Positions 7,404-15,249 of a DNA stretch of 64,000 nt are shown here, in pieces. Location of the stretch: the NCBI GenBank assembly GCA_035650275.1, contig DASRHY010000062.1, positions 25,700 to 89,699 of the forward strand, given 5' to 3'. Positions within the stretch are counted from its first letter, which is position 1; each line of letters opens with the position of its first letter. The translations under genes and the position numbers were made by a program. Origin of the DNA: DASRHY01 sp035650275. GTDB taxonomy: Bacteria; Actinomycetota; Actinomycetes; Propionibacteriales; Kribbellaceae. The notes under the pieces are model-generated. The model did not search any database, had not been told where the DNA came from, and saw nothing but the letters and a program-made list of their open reading frames with translations.

Positions 7404-8381
7404 ATGCGAGCAGTCGTGTGTAAAGGCGCCGGCGGCGTCGACGTGATGTCGGTCGGCGAGATCCCCGACCCCGAGCCGGCGTACGACGAGGTGGTCGTCG
7501 ACGTCGCCGCCGCGGGGGTGAACCGGGCGGACCTGCTGCAGCGCCAGGGCCACTACCCGCCCCCGCCCGGGGCGCCGGTCACGCTCGGGATGGAGTGCTC
7601 CGGGGTGATCTCGGCCGTCGGCTCCGCGGTACGCGACTGGCAGGTCGGCGACCAGGTGTGCGCGCTGCTCGCGGGTGGCGGCTACGCGGAGCGGGTCGCG
7701 GTGCCGGTGCCGCAGCTGATGCCGGTACCGGACGGCGTCGACCTGGTCAGCGCGGCAGCCCTCCCCGAGGCGACCGCGACGGTCTGGTGGAACGTGTTCA
7801 TGACCGCACACCTGGCCGAGGGCGAGACCCTGCTGGTGCACGGCGGGGCGTCCGGGATCGGCACGATGGCGATCCAGCTCGCGGTGGCGCACAAGGCGCG
7901 GGTGCTCTGCACCGTCGGCAGCATCCACAAGATGGACTACTGCACCCGGCTCGGCGCGGACGTCGCGATCAACTACCGCGAGGCGGACTTCGAGTCGGTC
8001 GTCCGGGAGGCCACGAACAGGGCCGGCGCGGACGTGATCCTGGACATCATCGGCGCGAAGTACCTTGAGCCGAACGTCCGCTCCCTCGCGTACGACGGCC
8101 GGCTGGTCGTGATCGGCCTGCAGGGCGGTTCGTCGGCGAACCTCGACATCGGCAGGCTGTGGTCCCGCGGCGCCTCGATCACCGGTACGAGGCTGCGCTC
8201 GCGCTCGGTCGAGGAGAAGGGCCGGATCCTGGCCGAGGTGGTCGGGCACGTCTGGCCGCTGGTCGCCGCGAAGAAGGTCAAGCCGATCGTCTACGAAGTG
8301 CTGCCGTTCGACGAGGTCCGGCGCGCGCACCAGATCCTCGAGCAGTCCGTGCACGTCGGGAAGGTGCTGCTCACCCCCTGA
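7404..8381 (+). CDS. NAD(P)H-quinone oxidoreductase, PIG3/QOR type, 325 aa
   Basis: Medium-chain dehydrogenase/reductase without zinc ligands. The N-terminal GroES-like domain ends near residue 120. The nucleotide-binding domain has VHGGASGIGTMAIQLA, the glycine-rich loop, and a LDIIGAKYLEPN segment. NADPH-dependent reduction of quinones or other electrophilic enones in the cytosol is the usual activity. The gene is monocistronic by spacing: 40 bases after mobA and followed by the PadR promoter. Confidence 0.88.
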   Translation: MRAVVCKGAGGVDVMSVGEIPDPEPAYDEVVVDVAAAGVNRADLLQRQGHYPPPPGAPVTLGMECSGVISAVGSAVRDWQVGDQVCALLAGGGYAERVAVPVPQLMPVPDGVDLVSAAALPEATATVWWNVFMTAHLAEGETLLVHGGASGIGTMAIQLAVAHKARVLCTVGSIHKMDYCTRLGADVAINYREADFESVVREATNRAGADVILDIIGAKYLEPNVRSLAYDGRLVVIGLQGGSSANLDIGRLWSRGASITGTRLRSRSVEEKGRILAEVVGHVWPLVAAKKVKPIVYEVLPFDEVRRAHQILEQSVHVGKVLLTP

Positions 8382-8391
8382 GCCCTGCCTG

Positions 8392-8426
8392 TTGACGGCT
8401 ACATACCCGGTATGCATACTCAGTAT
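8392..8426 (+). promoter_or_regulatory. padR promoter with overlapping GTATG/CATAC operator
   Basis: TTGACG at 8392-8397 and CATACT at 8415-8420 are 17 bases apart, and the ATG follows at 8429, so the transcript is leaderless or nearly so. The spacer and -10 hold inverted pentamers: CATAC 8402-8406, GTATG 8410-8414, CATAC 8415-8419, then GTAT 8423-8426. GTATGCATAC (8410-8419) is a perfect palindrome. PadR proteins usually bind such AT-rich palindromes over their own promoter, so autorepression is likely. Confidence 0.7.
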
Positions 8427-8428
8427 CC

Positions 8429-9013
8429 ATGTCTATCCGACACGGATTGCTGGCGCTGCTCCGCACCGCGCCCAAGTACGGCTACCAACTTCGCGCCGAG
8501 TTCGAAACGGCCACCGGATCGACCTGGCCGCTCAACATCGGGCAGGTGTACTCGACCCTCACCCGACTGGAACGTGACGGCCTGGTCCAGGCCGCCGGCG
8601 AGCCCGTCGACGGGCGCGCGATGTACGAGCTCACCGAGGCGGGCCGCGACGAGCTGGCGGACTGGTTCGACACCCCGGTCGCGCGCGAGGCCCGGCCGCG
8701 GGACGAGCTGGCGATCAAGCTCGCCCTTGCCCTTGCCGTGCCGGATGTCGACGTCGCCGGCATCGTGCAGCGCCAGCGTGCCTCGACCATGCAGTCACTG
8801 CAGGAGCTGACCCGGCTGAAGCGCAACAGCAAGCCGGACGACATCTCCTGGCTGCTGGTGGTCGAGTCGATGATCTTCGCCGCGGAGGCCGAGATCCGCT
8901 GGCTCGACCACTGCGAGGCGATGCTCTCCCGGCACCGCCGCAAAGCCCCGGCCGCCCCCGTCGCCGCACCGGCCGACGACGAGAGCCCCTCGACGGCAGG
9001 AGCGAACCGATGA
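8429..9013 (+). CDS. PadR family transcriptional regulator, 194 aa
   Basis: N-terminal winged helix (GLLALLRTAPKYGYQLRAEF, IGQVYSTLTRLERDGLVQ) followed by the PadR C-terminal helical domain (ELAIKLALALAVPDV..., about residues 90-165) and a Pro/Ala-rich tail. It overlaps the ABC ATPase gene by ATGA, and the two transporter genes follow. The common arrangement is a repressor of the downstream exporter that is released by the exported compound or peptide. The promoter region has GTATG/CATAC palindromes suited to autoregulation. Confidence 0.92.
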   Translation: MSIRHGLLALLRTAPKYGYQLRAEFETATGSTWPLNIGQVYSTLTRLERDGLVQAAGEPVDGRAMYELTEAGRDELADWFDTPVAREARPRDELAIKLALALAVPDVDVAGIVQRQRASTMQSLQELTRLKRNSKPDDISWLLVVESMIFAAEAEIRWLDHCEAMLSRHRRKAPAAPVAAPADDESPSTAGANR

Positions 9014-9732
9014 ACGCGGTACTCGACATCCGCGAGCTCACCCGGGTGCACGGCGAGGGCCCGACTGCGGTGCACGCGCTCCGCGGGGTCAGTATCGCGA
9101 TCGCCCGCGGCGAGCTGGTCGCGGTGATGGGGCCGTCCGGCTCCGGCAAGTCCACGCTGCTGACCTGCGCCGGCGGGCTGGACCGCCCGACCAGCGGCGA
9201 GGTCCTGGTGGGCGGCACCGACCTGATGACGCTCAGCCGGCCGGCGGTCGCGGCACTGCGCCGGCGCCGGATCGGGTACGTGTTCCAGGACTTCAACCTG
9301 ATCCCGGCGCTCACCGCCGCGGAGAACGTCGCCCTCCCGCTCGAGCTCGACGGCATGAGGACACGCATAGCGCGATCCCACGCGCACAAGGCGCTCGAGG
9401 AGGTCCAGCTCGGCGAGCTCGCCGACCGGTTCCCGGACGACATGTCCGGCGGTCAGCAGCAGCGGGTCGCCATCGCGCGCGCGATCGTGGGCGAGCGCAC
9501 GCTGCTGCTCGCGGACGAGCCGACCGGCGCGCTGGACTCGGAGACAGGCGAGGCCGTGCTCAACCTGCTGCGGGACCGGTGCGACCACGACGGCATCGCC
9601 GGCGTGCTGGTCACCCACGAGGCCCGGCACGCCGCCTGGGCGGACCGGGTCGTCTACCTGCGCGACGGCGTGCTGGTCGGCCAGGCCGGGCCGATGGAGC
9701 CGGTCGAGTCGCTGCTCGAGGAGGCCCGCTGA
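9010..9732 (+). CDS. ABC transporter ATP-binding protein, MacB/LolD type, 240 aa
   Basis: Walker A GPSGSGKST, Q-loop in YVFQDFNLIPALTAAENV, signature MSGGQQQRVAIARAIV, Walker B LLLADEPTGALD and H-loop in VLVTHEAR are all present. The FQDFNLIP and ADEPTGALD forms are typical of the MacB/LolD/BceA branch, which powers FtsX-type permeases that act mechanically on envelope substrates. It shares start/stop bases with padR upstream and with the permease downstream, so the three genes form one operon. Confidence 0.93.
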   Translation: MNAVLDIRELTRVHGEGPTAVHALRGVSIAIARGELVAVMGPSGSGKSTLLTCAGGLDRPTSGEVLVGGTDLMTLSRPAVAALRRRRIGYVFQDFNLIPALTAAENVALPLELDGMRTRIARSHAHKALEEVQLGELADRFPDDMSGGQQQRVAIARAIVGERTLLLADEPTGALDSETGEAVLNLLRDRCDHDGIAGVLVTHEARHAAWADRVVYLRDGVLVGQAGPMEPVESLLEEAR

Positions 9733-12428
9733 TGTTCCGTGGCTGGCCGGCCGCGTTGCGGCTCGCCCGTCGGACCGCGCGCCGCTCGCCCGGTCGAACG
9801 GCGCTGATCGCGACCCTGATCGGGCTGCCGGTGATGGCCTCCAGCTGGGCCGCGATCATCATCAGCACCTCCAGCCCGTCCGGCGAGGCGCTGGCCCGTG
9901 AGGTGCTCGGCACCGCGGACGCCGCCGTCCAGGTGACGATGTACGACCGGGTCGGGATCGAGCAGTACATGATGTCGTCCGACACCATCGGCTACCGCCC
10001 GGCCGACGAGAAGGCCGTCCGGGACCCCCGCACCGTCGACATCGACGGCCTGCTTCCAACCGGCACGACGCGCGCCGCCGCGACGGGGTCGCTGGGTGCG
10101 CTGGTCGAGCTGAAGGTGCGTGACTTCGCCGCGTCCGTCGGGGTCAGTGCGGTCGACGGCGACAGCCAGCTCAGCCACGGCACCTTCCGTCTCGACGCGG
10201 GCCGGATGCCCGCGGCGCCGGGCGAGGTGGCATTGTCCCCGTCGATCGCGGAGCGGCTCGGCCTGCTCCCCGACAACGCCCTCGTGACGGACGCGCGGAT
10301 CACCACGGTCGACGGCAAGAGCTACGACGTGGTCGGGCTGGCCCGTCGGCCGGAAGGCCCGGCCTCCGAGGTGGTCTGGGCGACGCCACGGTCCCCGCTG
10401 CTGCCAGTGCCCGCCGATGTACCGCTCACATACCTCGTCGACCTGCCCGACGGCACCGACCTGCAGGCGATGCAGCAGTCGCTCGCCGCCGAGGGCGTCG
10501 TGCTCACCACCCGCGCGAACGTCATCGACCCGCCGACGGCCGCGAACCCCGACTCGGGCGACATCGGCGGCTGGGCCGCCGTGGCGCTCGTGGTCGGCTT
10601 CGGCGTGCTGGAGGTCGTGCTGCTGGCCGGCACCGCCTTCGCGGTCGGCGCCCGGCGGCAGACCCGCGAGCTCGGACTGGTGACCGCCACCGGCGGCACC
10701 CCGACCGACGTACGACGCATGGTGCTGGCGCAGGGCGCGGTGCTCGGCGCGATCGGCGCGGTCGCCGGCGTGCTGCTCGCGATGGCGGCCGCGGTGCTCG
10801 GGAAGCCCTGGTGGGAGTCGCTCTCGGATCACCTCTTCACCACCTGGTCGTTCCCGGTGCTGCCGATGATCGGGATCGCGCTGATCGGCCTGTTCGCGGG
10901 AGTGGCCGCCGCCGTGGTGCCGGCGATCAGCGCCGGCCGCCAGCACCCGGTGGCAGCACTGTCGGGCCGGTTCGCCGCCGCCCACGGCGGCGCCAGGATC
11001 AAGCGCCCGGCAGTGGTTCTGGTGATCGCCGGGATCGCGTCCGTGCTGGTCGGCTCCTCGATGCTGCGCTCCGCGTACGCCGAGCAGCAGCGGTTCGAGG
11101 AGGCGCACCCGGAGCAGTACTACAGTGGCGCGACCCCGACCGGGCCACTCACGTTCGTCCTGCTCGGCATCACCGCCGTGATCGTGGGCCTGGTCTGGTT
11201 GCTCCCCGGCCTGGTCGCCAAGGCCGCGTCGGCCGGGCGGATGCTCCCGCTGAGCGGCCGCCTCGCGGTCCGGGACGCGGCCAGGCACCGGCACCGGACC
11301 GGACCCGCGACGGCCGCGATCATGATGTCCGTCGGCGGCACGGTGGCGCTCGCCTTCGCACTGGCCAACTCGTTCGCGGCCGAGAAGGACACTTACGTCG
11401 CGGCCGGCCACGACGGCGACGCGATTCTGAGCTTCGACAGCGGCGGCGCCGTCCTCGGCGCCATGACCAAGCCGATCGTGTACTCGCCCGGCCTGGTGAC
11501 ACAGCTGGCCGACCGGCTGCCGGCCGAGCGACAGTTCCTGCTTGGTGTGCTCGAGCCGAAGAACCCGAAGCCGGTCAGGGTGACCGGCGGTCCGTCGTAC
11601 GTGCCCAGGCTCGCGGCCGGGCCACCGATGAGGTGTTCGGCGGACGGGATGACTTGTACGGGCGGACCGCAGCCGCTGACCGTGATGCCACCCGACTACC
11701 TGGAGCGGTTCGGTGGGTTCGGTCCGGCGGCAGCCGCCGCGCTGCGGGACGGCAAGGTCGTGGTGTCGGATGCCGCGCTGGTGAAGGACGGCAGGATCAT
11801 GCTGCAGGCCGACGACGGCACCGGTCCGGCCACAACCGCGCCGGCGATCGCGCTGGACGGCCTCCCACGGGTGCAGACCACGATGAACACTGCGCTGGTC
11901 AGCCCCGAGCGGGCAGCCCAGCTGGGCACGCCGGTCATCACGCAGGCTCATCTCGAGCTCAGCCGTGAACCGACCGAGGACGAGCTGACCGCGGTCGCGA
12001 GCCTGCTCGGCAACGAGGACGCGCTACAGGTCGAGAACGGGTACGACTTCAACGCCGGCACAGTGCTGCTCGCCTTGTTGTCCGCGGCAACGGTCGTGAC
12101 GCTGCTCGGCGTGACCATCGCGGTGGCGCTGTCGGCGGCGGAGGGCCGCGCCGACCTCGCCACGCTCGCCGCGGTCGGTGCACAGCCGCGCCGGCGCCGC
12201 AGCCTCGCCGCGGCACAGGCCTGGCTGCTCGGCCAGCTCGGCTGCGTGCTCGGTGTCGCGGTCGGCGGTCTGTACGGGTACACCGCGCACGTCGCGTTCG
12301 GCTCGCCGTACTTCGCGGTGCCGTGGCGCGAGCTAGCCGGCATCCTCGTCGGCGTGCCGCTCCTCGCAGGACTGCTGGCCTGGCTGCTCACCCGGTCCCG
12401 GCTGCCGATGGTCCGGCGGGTCGAGTGA
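9732..12428 (+). CDS. FtsX-like ABC transporter permease, 898 aa
   Basis: The ATG overlaps the ATPase stop (TGATG). A first membrane segment lies near residues 25-45 (TALIATLIGLPVMASSW). A large extracellular domain follows, then a three-helix FtsX core around residues 285-410 (WAAVALVVGFGVLEVVLLAG). A second domain and a second FtsX core sit at the C terminus (TVLLALLSAATVVTLLGVTI), giving the ten-helix duplicated plan. The extracellular part between the cores has a Cys pair (MRCSADGMTC). Likely roles are export of, or resistance to, membrane-active compounds with the co-encoded ATPase; the substrate is unknown. Confidence 0.88.
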   Translation: MFRGWPAALRLARRTARRSPGRTALIATLIGLPVMASSWAAIIISTSSPSGEALAREVLGTADAAVQVTMYDRVGIEQYMMSSDTIGYRPADEKAVRDPRTVDIDGLLPTGTTRAAATGSLGALVELKVRDFAASVGVSAVDGDSQLSHGTFRLDAGRMPAAPGEVALSPSIAERLGLLPDNALVTDARITTVDGKSYDVVGLARRPEGPASEVVWATPRSPLLPVPADVPLTYLVDLPDGTDLQAMQQSLAAEGVVLTTRANVIDPPTAANPDSGDIGGWAAVALVVGFGVLEVVLLAGTAFAVGARRQTRELGLVTATGGTPTDVRRMVLAQGAVLGAIGAVAGVLLAMAAAVLGKPWWESLSDHLFTTWSFPVLPMIGIALIGLFAGVAAAVVPAISAGRQHPVAALSGRFAAAHGGARIKRPAVVLVIAGIASVLVGSSMLRSAYAEQQRFEEAHPEQYYSGATPTGPLTFVLLGITAVIVGLVWLLPGLVAKAASAGRMLPLSGRLAVRDAARHRHRTGPATAAIMMSVGGTVALAFALANSFAAEKDTYVAAGHDGDAILSFDSGGAVLGAMTKPIVYSPGLVTQLADRLPAERQFLLGVLEPKNPKPVRVTGGPSYVPRLAAGPPMRCSADGMTCTGGPQPLTVMPPDYLERFGGFGPAAAAALRDGKVVVSDAALVKDGRIMLQADDGTGPATTAPAIALDGLPRVQTTMNTALVSPERAAQLGTPVITQAHLELSREPTEDELTAVASLLGNEDALQVENGYDFNAGTVLLALLSAATVVTLLGVTIAVALSAAEGRADLATLAAVGAQPRRRRSLAAAQAWLLGQLGCVLGVAVGGLYGYTAHVAFGSPYFAVPWRELAGILVGVPLLAGLLAWLLTRSRLPMVRRVE

Positions 12429-12477
12429 ACGCGGAGTCTGCCCACCGCGCGCCCAGCGGCTCGCCGGGTCCGGTTGA

Positions 12478-12644
12478 CTAGGGGCTGTCTGATGGATCGT
12501 CGATGTTGCGAGCAGGTGCTCGGTGGGGTGTATCGCAAGGCGGAGGAGGAGAGCGATGCGGCGCATCGGGCGACGACGACAACGCCGCGAGACACCCCAC
12601 CGAGTGCCGCGCAGCACATCGAGGATCCATCAGACACCCCCTAG
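12478..12644. mobile_element. 167-bp MITE-like element with 29-bp terminal inverted repeats
   Basis: The left end 12478-12506 and the reverse complement of the right end 12616-12644 agree at 27 of 29 positions (CTAGGGG-C/G-TGTCTGATGGATC...). Inside, CTCGGTGGGGTGT is also repeated in inverted orientation, so the whole element can fold on itself. CTAG at both outer ends fits the YTAR target duplication used by IS5-group elements, with GGGGnTGTCTGATGGATC as the true terminal repeat. It encodes no transposase. The right end supplies the stop codon of the adjoining small gene. Confidence 0.8.
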
Positions 12645-12790
12645 CCGATCTCGGCGACCCGCTCCACGGTCACCGGCGCCAGCACGCGCCACCGCCCGCA
12701 CAGACAGCGCTGGTACACCACCACGCCATCGCTCACTCGGTGTGTCGAAGCGTCGATCCAGCGGTGCCTGTGCGGCAGTCCTGTACTCAT
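12641..12790 (-). CDS. Small protein with a CxC motif, 49 aa, ending inside the MITE
   Basis: The frame starts at an ATG (12790), reads MSTGLPHRHRWIDASTHRV, then VVVYQRCLCGRWRVLAP, and ends VERVAEIG with TAG at 12641-12643. The codons are GC3-rich and the pattern of a His-rich start and an R-C-L-C-G knuckle looks like a tiny metal-binding protein. The TAG is formed by the outer CTAG of the MITE, so the original C terminus may have been different. It is divergent from the CGNR gene with only 26 bases between the starts. Function unknown. Confidence 0.5.
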   Translation of the reverse strand: MSTGLPHRHRWIDASTHRVSDGVVVYQRCLCGRWRVLAPVTVERVAEIG

Positions 12791-12816
12791 GCACTCCAGG
12801 ATGGTGTAATGGCCTT

Positions 12817-13338
12817 ATGCATCTCAACCCTTACGGCAGTGATGCGGTGATGCTCGCCGTCGACCTGGCCAACGACCCGCCCACGACGGTGGCTGGTCTG
12901 GACTCCCGGTGCCGGGCGAACGGGGTGGTGGTCGAGCTCCGCACCCGGTCCGCCGACCTGGAGACGGTCCGGTCGGTGCTGACCCAGTGGCTCGCGGTGG
13001 TGGACGCCGGGGACGAGCGGACGCGGGTGGCGCGGATCAACACGATGCTGGCGGCGTACTCCGAACATCCGCGGCTGACCGACCATGCCGGCGACGGCTG
13101 GCACGTGCACTACCGGCCCGACCACGTCAGCACCGGACGGCTGGTCGCGACGCTGATCAGCACGGGTACGGCACTGCATCTGGCCGGTCGCGGCATCAAC
13201 CGGCTCGGCCGCTGCGACGCCGAACGCTGCGACCGCGTGTACGCCGACCTGTCCCGCACCGGTCGGCAGCGGTACTGCAGTCCGGCGTGCGCGAACCGGG
13301 ACGCGGTCCGCCGGCACCGGTCCCGGGCGAACCGCTGA
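12817..13338 (+). CDS. CGNR zinc-finger (ABATE-type) protein, 173 aa
   Basis: The C terminus has the zinc knuckle LGRCDAERCDRVYADL ... QRYCSPACANRDAVRRHR, with CANR in place of the canonical CGNR. The N-terminal 120 residues form the ABATE-type helical domain (MLAVDLANDPP start, then WLAVVDAGDERTRVARIN). Such proteins are presumed stress-response transcription regulators in actinobacteria. I chose the ATG at 12817; a longer frame upstream is artefactual because it runs through the MITE. Confidence 0.85.
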   Translation: MHLNPYGSDAVMLAVDLANDPPTTVAGLDSRCRANGVVVELRTRSADLETVRSVLTQWLAVVDAGDERTRVARINTMLAAYSEHPRLTDHAGDGWHVHYRPDHVSTGRLVATLISTGTALHLAGRGINRLGRCDAERCDRVYADLSRTGRQRYCSPACANRDAVRRHRSRANR

Positions 13339-13362
13339 GGACGAGGTTCCTAGGATGGCGTT

Positions 13363-13983
13363 ATGACCGAGCCGAGCGAGAACACCGAGCAGCCGACCGC
13401 ACGCCCGATGGCAGGGGCACAGACCGAGGACGGCAAGGTGCTGATCGTCGGACCGGACGGCATGGCGGTCGAGGGTCCGCCACGCGAGCAGGACGAGGCC
13501 GAGGACGAGGAGCCACGCTCGGTCACCGAGCTGGTCGAGCAGCCGGCCAAGGTGATGCGGATCGGCAACATGATCCGCCAGCTGCTCGAGGAGGTGAAGG
13601 CGGCACCGCTGGACGAGGCGTCTCGGCAGCGCCTCAAGGAGATCCACGCCGCCTCGATCAAGGAGCTGGAGTCAGGCCTGGCCCCTGAGCTCGTCGAGGA
13701 GCTGGAACGCCTCAGCCTTCCCTTCACCGAGGAGGGCACGCCGACCGAGGCGGAGCTCCGGATCTCCCAGGCCCAGCTCGTCGGCTGGCTGGAGGGCCTG
13801 TTCCACGGCATCCAGACCGCGTTGTTCGCGCAGCAGATGGCCGCCCGGCAGCAGCTCGAGTCGATGCGCCGCGCCTTGCCCGGAGGACAGTCGCAGCACC
13901 CCGACGCGGGCCAGCCCTTCCCGGGTCGTCCGCAGCCCGGCCCGCAGAACGACGGCGGACCGACCGGCGGTATGTACCTCTAG
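13363..13983 (+). CDS. bpa: Bacterial proteasome activator Bpa/PafE, 206 aa
   Basis: The central part (about residues 55-160) has the helical bundle of the Rv3780 family: SVTELVEQPAKVMRIGNMIR, LLEEVKAAPLDEASRQRLKE and QAQLVGWLEGLFHGIQTALFA. Bpa forms a dodecameric ring that opens the 20S proteasome gate without ATP. The C terminus is disordered and ends GGMYL, corresponding to the GQYL gate-opening tail with Met in place of Gln. The N-terminal 50 residues are acidic and variable. No proteasome genes are in the window. It is followed, convergently, by a HAD phosphatase. Confidence 0.92.
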   Translation: MTEPSENTEQPTARPMAGAQTEDGKVLIVGPDGMAVEGPPREQDEAEDEEPRSVTELVEQPAKVMRIGNMIRQLLEEVKAAPLDEASRQRLKEIHAASIKELESGLAPELVEELERLSLPFTEEGTPTEAELRISQAQLVGWLEGLFHGIQTALFAQQMAARQQLESMRRALPGGQSQHPDAGQPFPGRPQPGPQNDGGPTGGMYL

Positions 13984-13995
13984 CTCACTCGAGCT

Positions 13996-14793
13996 TCAGC
14001 CGAACAGGCGCTCGAGGATCTCGGCGACGCCGTCCTCGTCGTTCGACCCGCAGACCACGTCGACGACTTCGAGCACCTGTGCGTGCGCATTGGCCACGCC
14101 GTACGACGTCCCGGCCCAGGCCAGCATCGGCAGATCGTTCAGCGAATCCCCGAACGCGATCGTGTCGTCGGCCGAAAGCCCTTGCATAGCAGCGAAATCG
14201 GCCAGTGTCGCGGCCTTCGACACCCCGGTCGCGGAGATCTCGACCAGGCGCTCGCCGCCCGAGTGGCTCGCCGCGACCCGATCCCCGACCAGCTCAGAGA
14301 TCCGGGTCAGCAGCATGTCGGAATGCCAGTCCGGGTGCCGGACGAGCAGCTTGGCCGCCGGCTCGGTGAGCAGCTCGGTGATACTCGCGACCAGGGCGTC
14401 GTCCGGTTTTGGCCAGCGGTTGAAGTAGTGCGGCTCCTGGCCGTACCGGTTGGCCCGCTCGATCGCGAACTGCACATCGGGGATCTCGGCCCGGATCGCC
14501 TCGGCCACCTCGAGCGCCACCCCGGGCTCGATCAGCCTTGTACGCAAGGCTCTCCGGCCCGCGACGTCGTAGAGGATCGCCCCGTTCGCGACGATTGCGA
14601 CACCATGCTCGCCGACCAGCTCGGCCATTCCGTCGACCCAGCGCGGCGGCCGCGCGGTCACCATCACGAACACCGCTCCGGTGGCCTGTACCTGCCGAAT
14701 TGCTGACTTCGTACGGTCCGACACGGTACCGTCGGAACGCACCAGGGTGCCGTCGAGATCCGACGCGACGAGTCGGGGCACCGGGGTCACCAC
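13996..14793 (-). CDS. HAD superfamily (Cof/IIB) hydrolase, 265 aa
   Basis: Motif I is LVASDLDGTLVRSDGTVSD, motif II lies in VFVMVTARPP, Lys is in ATGVSKAATL, and motif IV is IAFGDSLNDLPML. These define a Cof-type phosphatase acting on sugar phosphates or flavin/pyridoxal phosphates; the exact substrate cannot be read. I place the start at the GTG at 14793, which brings the Asp nucleophile near residue 10; upstream in-frame ATGs would add an unlikely basic extension. It is a second, distinct relative of the phosphatase at 15944-16747. Confidence 0.88.
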   Translation of the reverse strand: MVTPVPRLVASDLDGTLVRSDGTVSDRTKSAIRQVQATGAVFVMVTARPPRWVDGMAELVGEHGVAIVANGAILYDVAGRRALRTRLIEPGVALEVAEAIRAEIPDVQFAIERANRYGQEPHYFNRWPKPDDALVASITELLTEPAAKLLVRHPDWHSDMLLTRISELVGDRVAASHSGGERLVEISATGVSKAATLADFAAMQGLSADDTIAFGDSLNDLPMLAWAGTSYGVANAHAQVLEVVDVVCGSNDEDGVAEILERLFG

Positions 14794-15249
14794 GCGGCCA
14801 CCGTATCCGCTGCGTGGAACGGCTCCTCGAGCGGCTCGAAACACGCAACAACCCGGCTCGAAGTGCCCGCCCTTGTTCATGTTTGAACAAAGTCATCAGA
14901 CCGTTACGGCAGGATGCTGCAAAGGCAGCAAGTTCCCATGCGTCAGGCTCATCGACCGTGATTTCATTCTCGGGCTAACGGGGAACCAGGGGCGACGTGC
15001 CTACGTCGTAGGGCCCGTTCCGGATCGGTAGATCTGGTGCGGACCTTCCAACTACGAGATGACGAAAATCGGGCGGCATGAGTAGCAACCGAACCAGGTC
15101 GCGCGACGTCTCGTATAGGGACCGAACCGTCCCCGAGCCGGGACGAGGGTGGGTTGGCACCGGAGCGCCGACCGATCAGAGGCGGACCCGTGTGTTCGAG
15201 CGCGATTCAACGTTTGTTCACACAGGTCCCGGACCGTTGGGGAGCCACG
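14794..15249. other. 456-bp spacer between divergent HAD and whiB genes; contains a TTGTTCA palindrome
   Basis: I find no convincing gene. The clearest signal is the inverted repeat TTGTTCA (14873-14879) / TGAACAA (14884-14890) separated by TGTT. A related TTTGTTCACAC lies at 15211-15221 close to the whiB start. The rest is AT-richer than coding DNA, as expected for the regulatory region of a WhiB gene. Confidence 0.55.

Noticed and set aside
9654..11951. Long minus-strand frame opposite the FtsX permease
   Set aside because: Product is dominated by Arg, Gly and His with no recognizable domain, while the plus strand encodes a well-ordered membrane protein in an operon.
12523..12816. Extension of the CGNR gene start into the MITE
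   Set aside because: Upstream codons are element sequence rich in Arg; the ATG at 12817 starts exactly at the family N terminus.
14873..14890. TTGTTCA-TGTT-TGAACAA as an LexA or Rex operator
   Set aside because: LexA boxes in actinobacteria read TCGAACnnnnGTTCGA and Rex sites TGTGAnnnnnnTCACA; this sequence differs, so I only record it as an unassigned palindrome.
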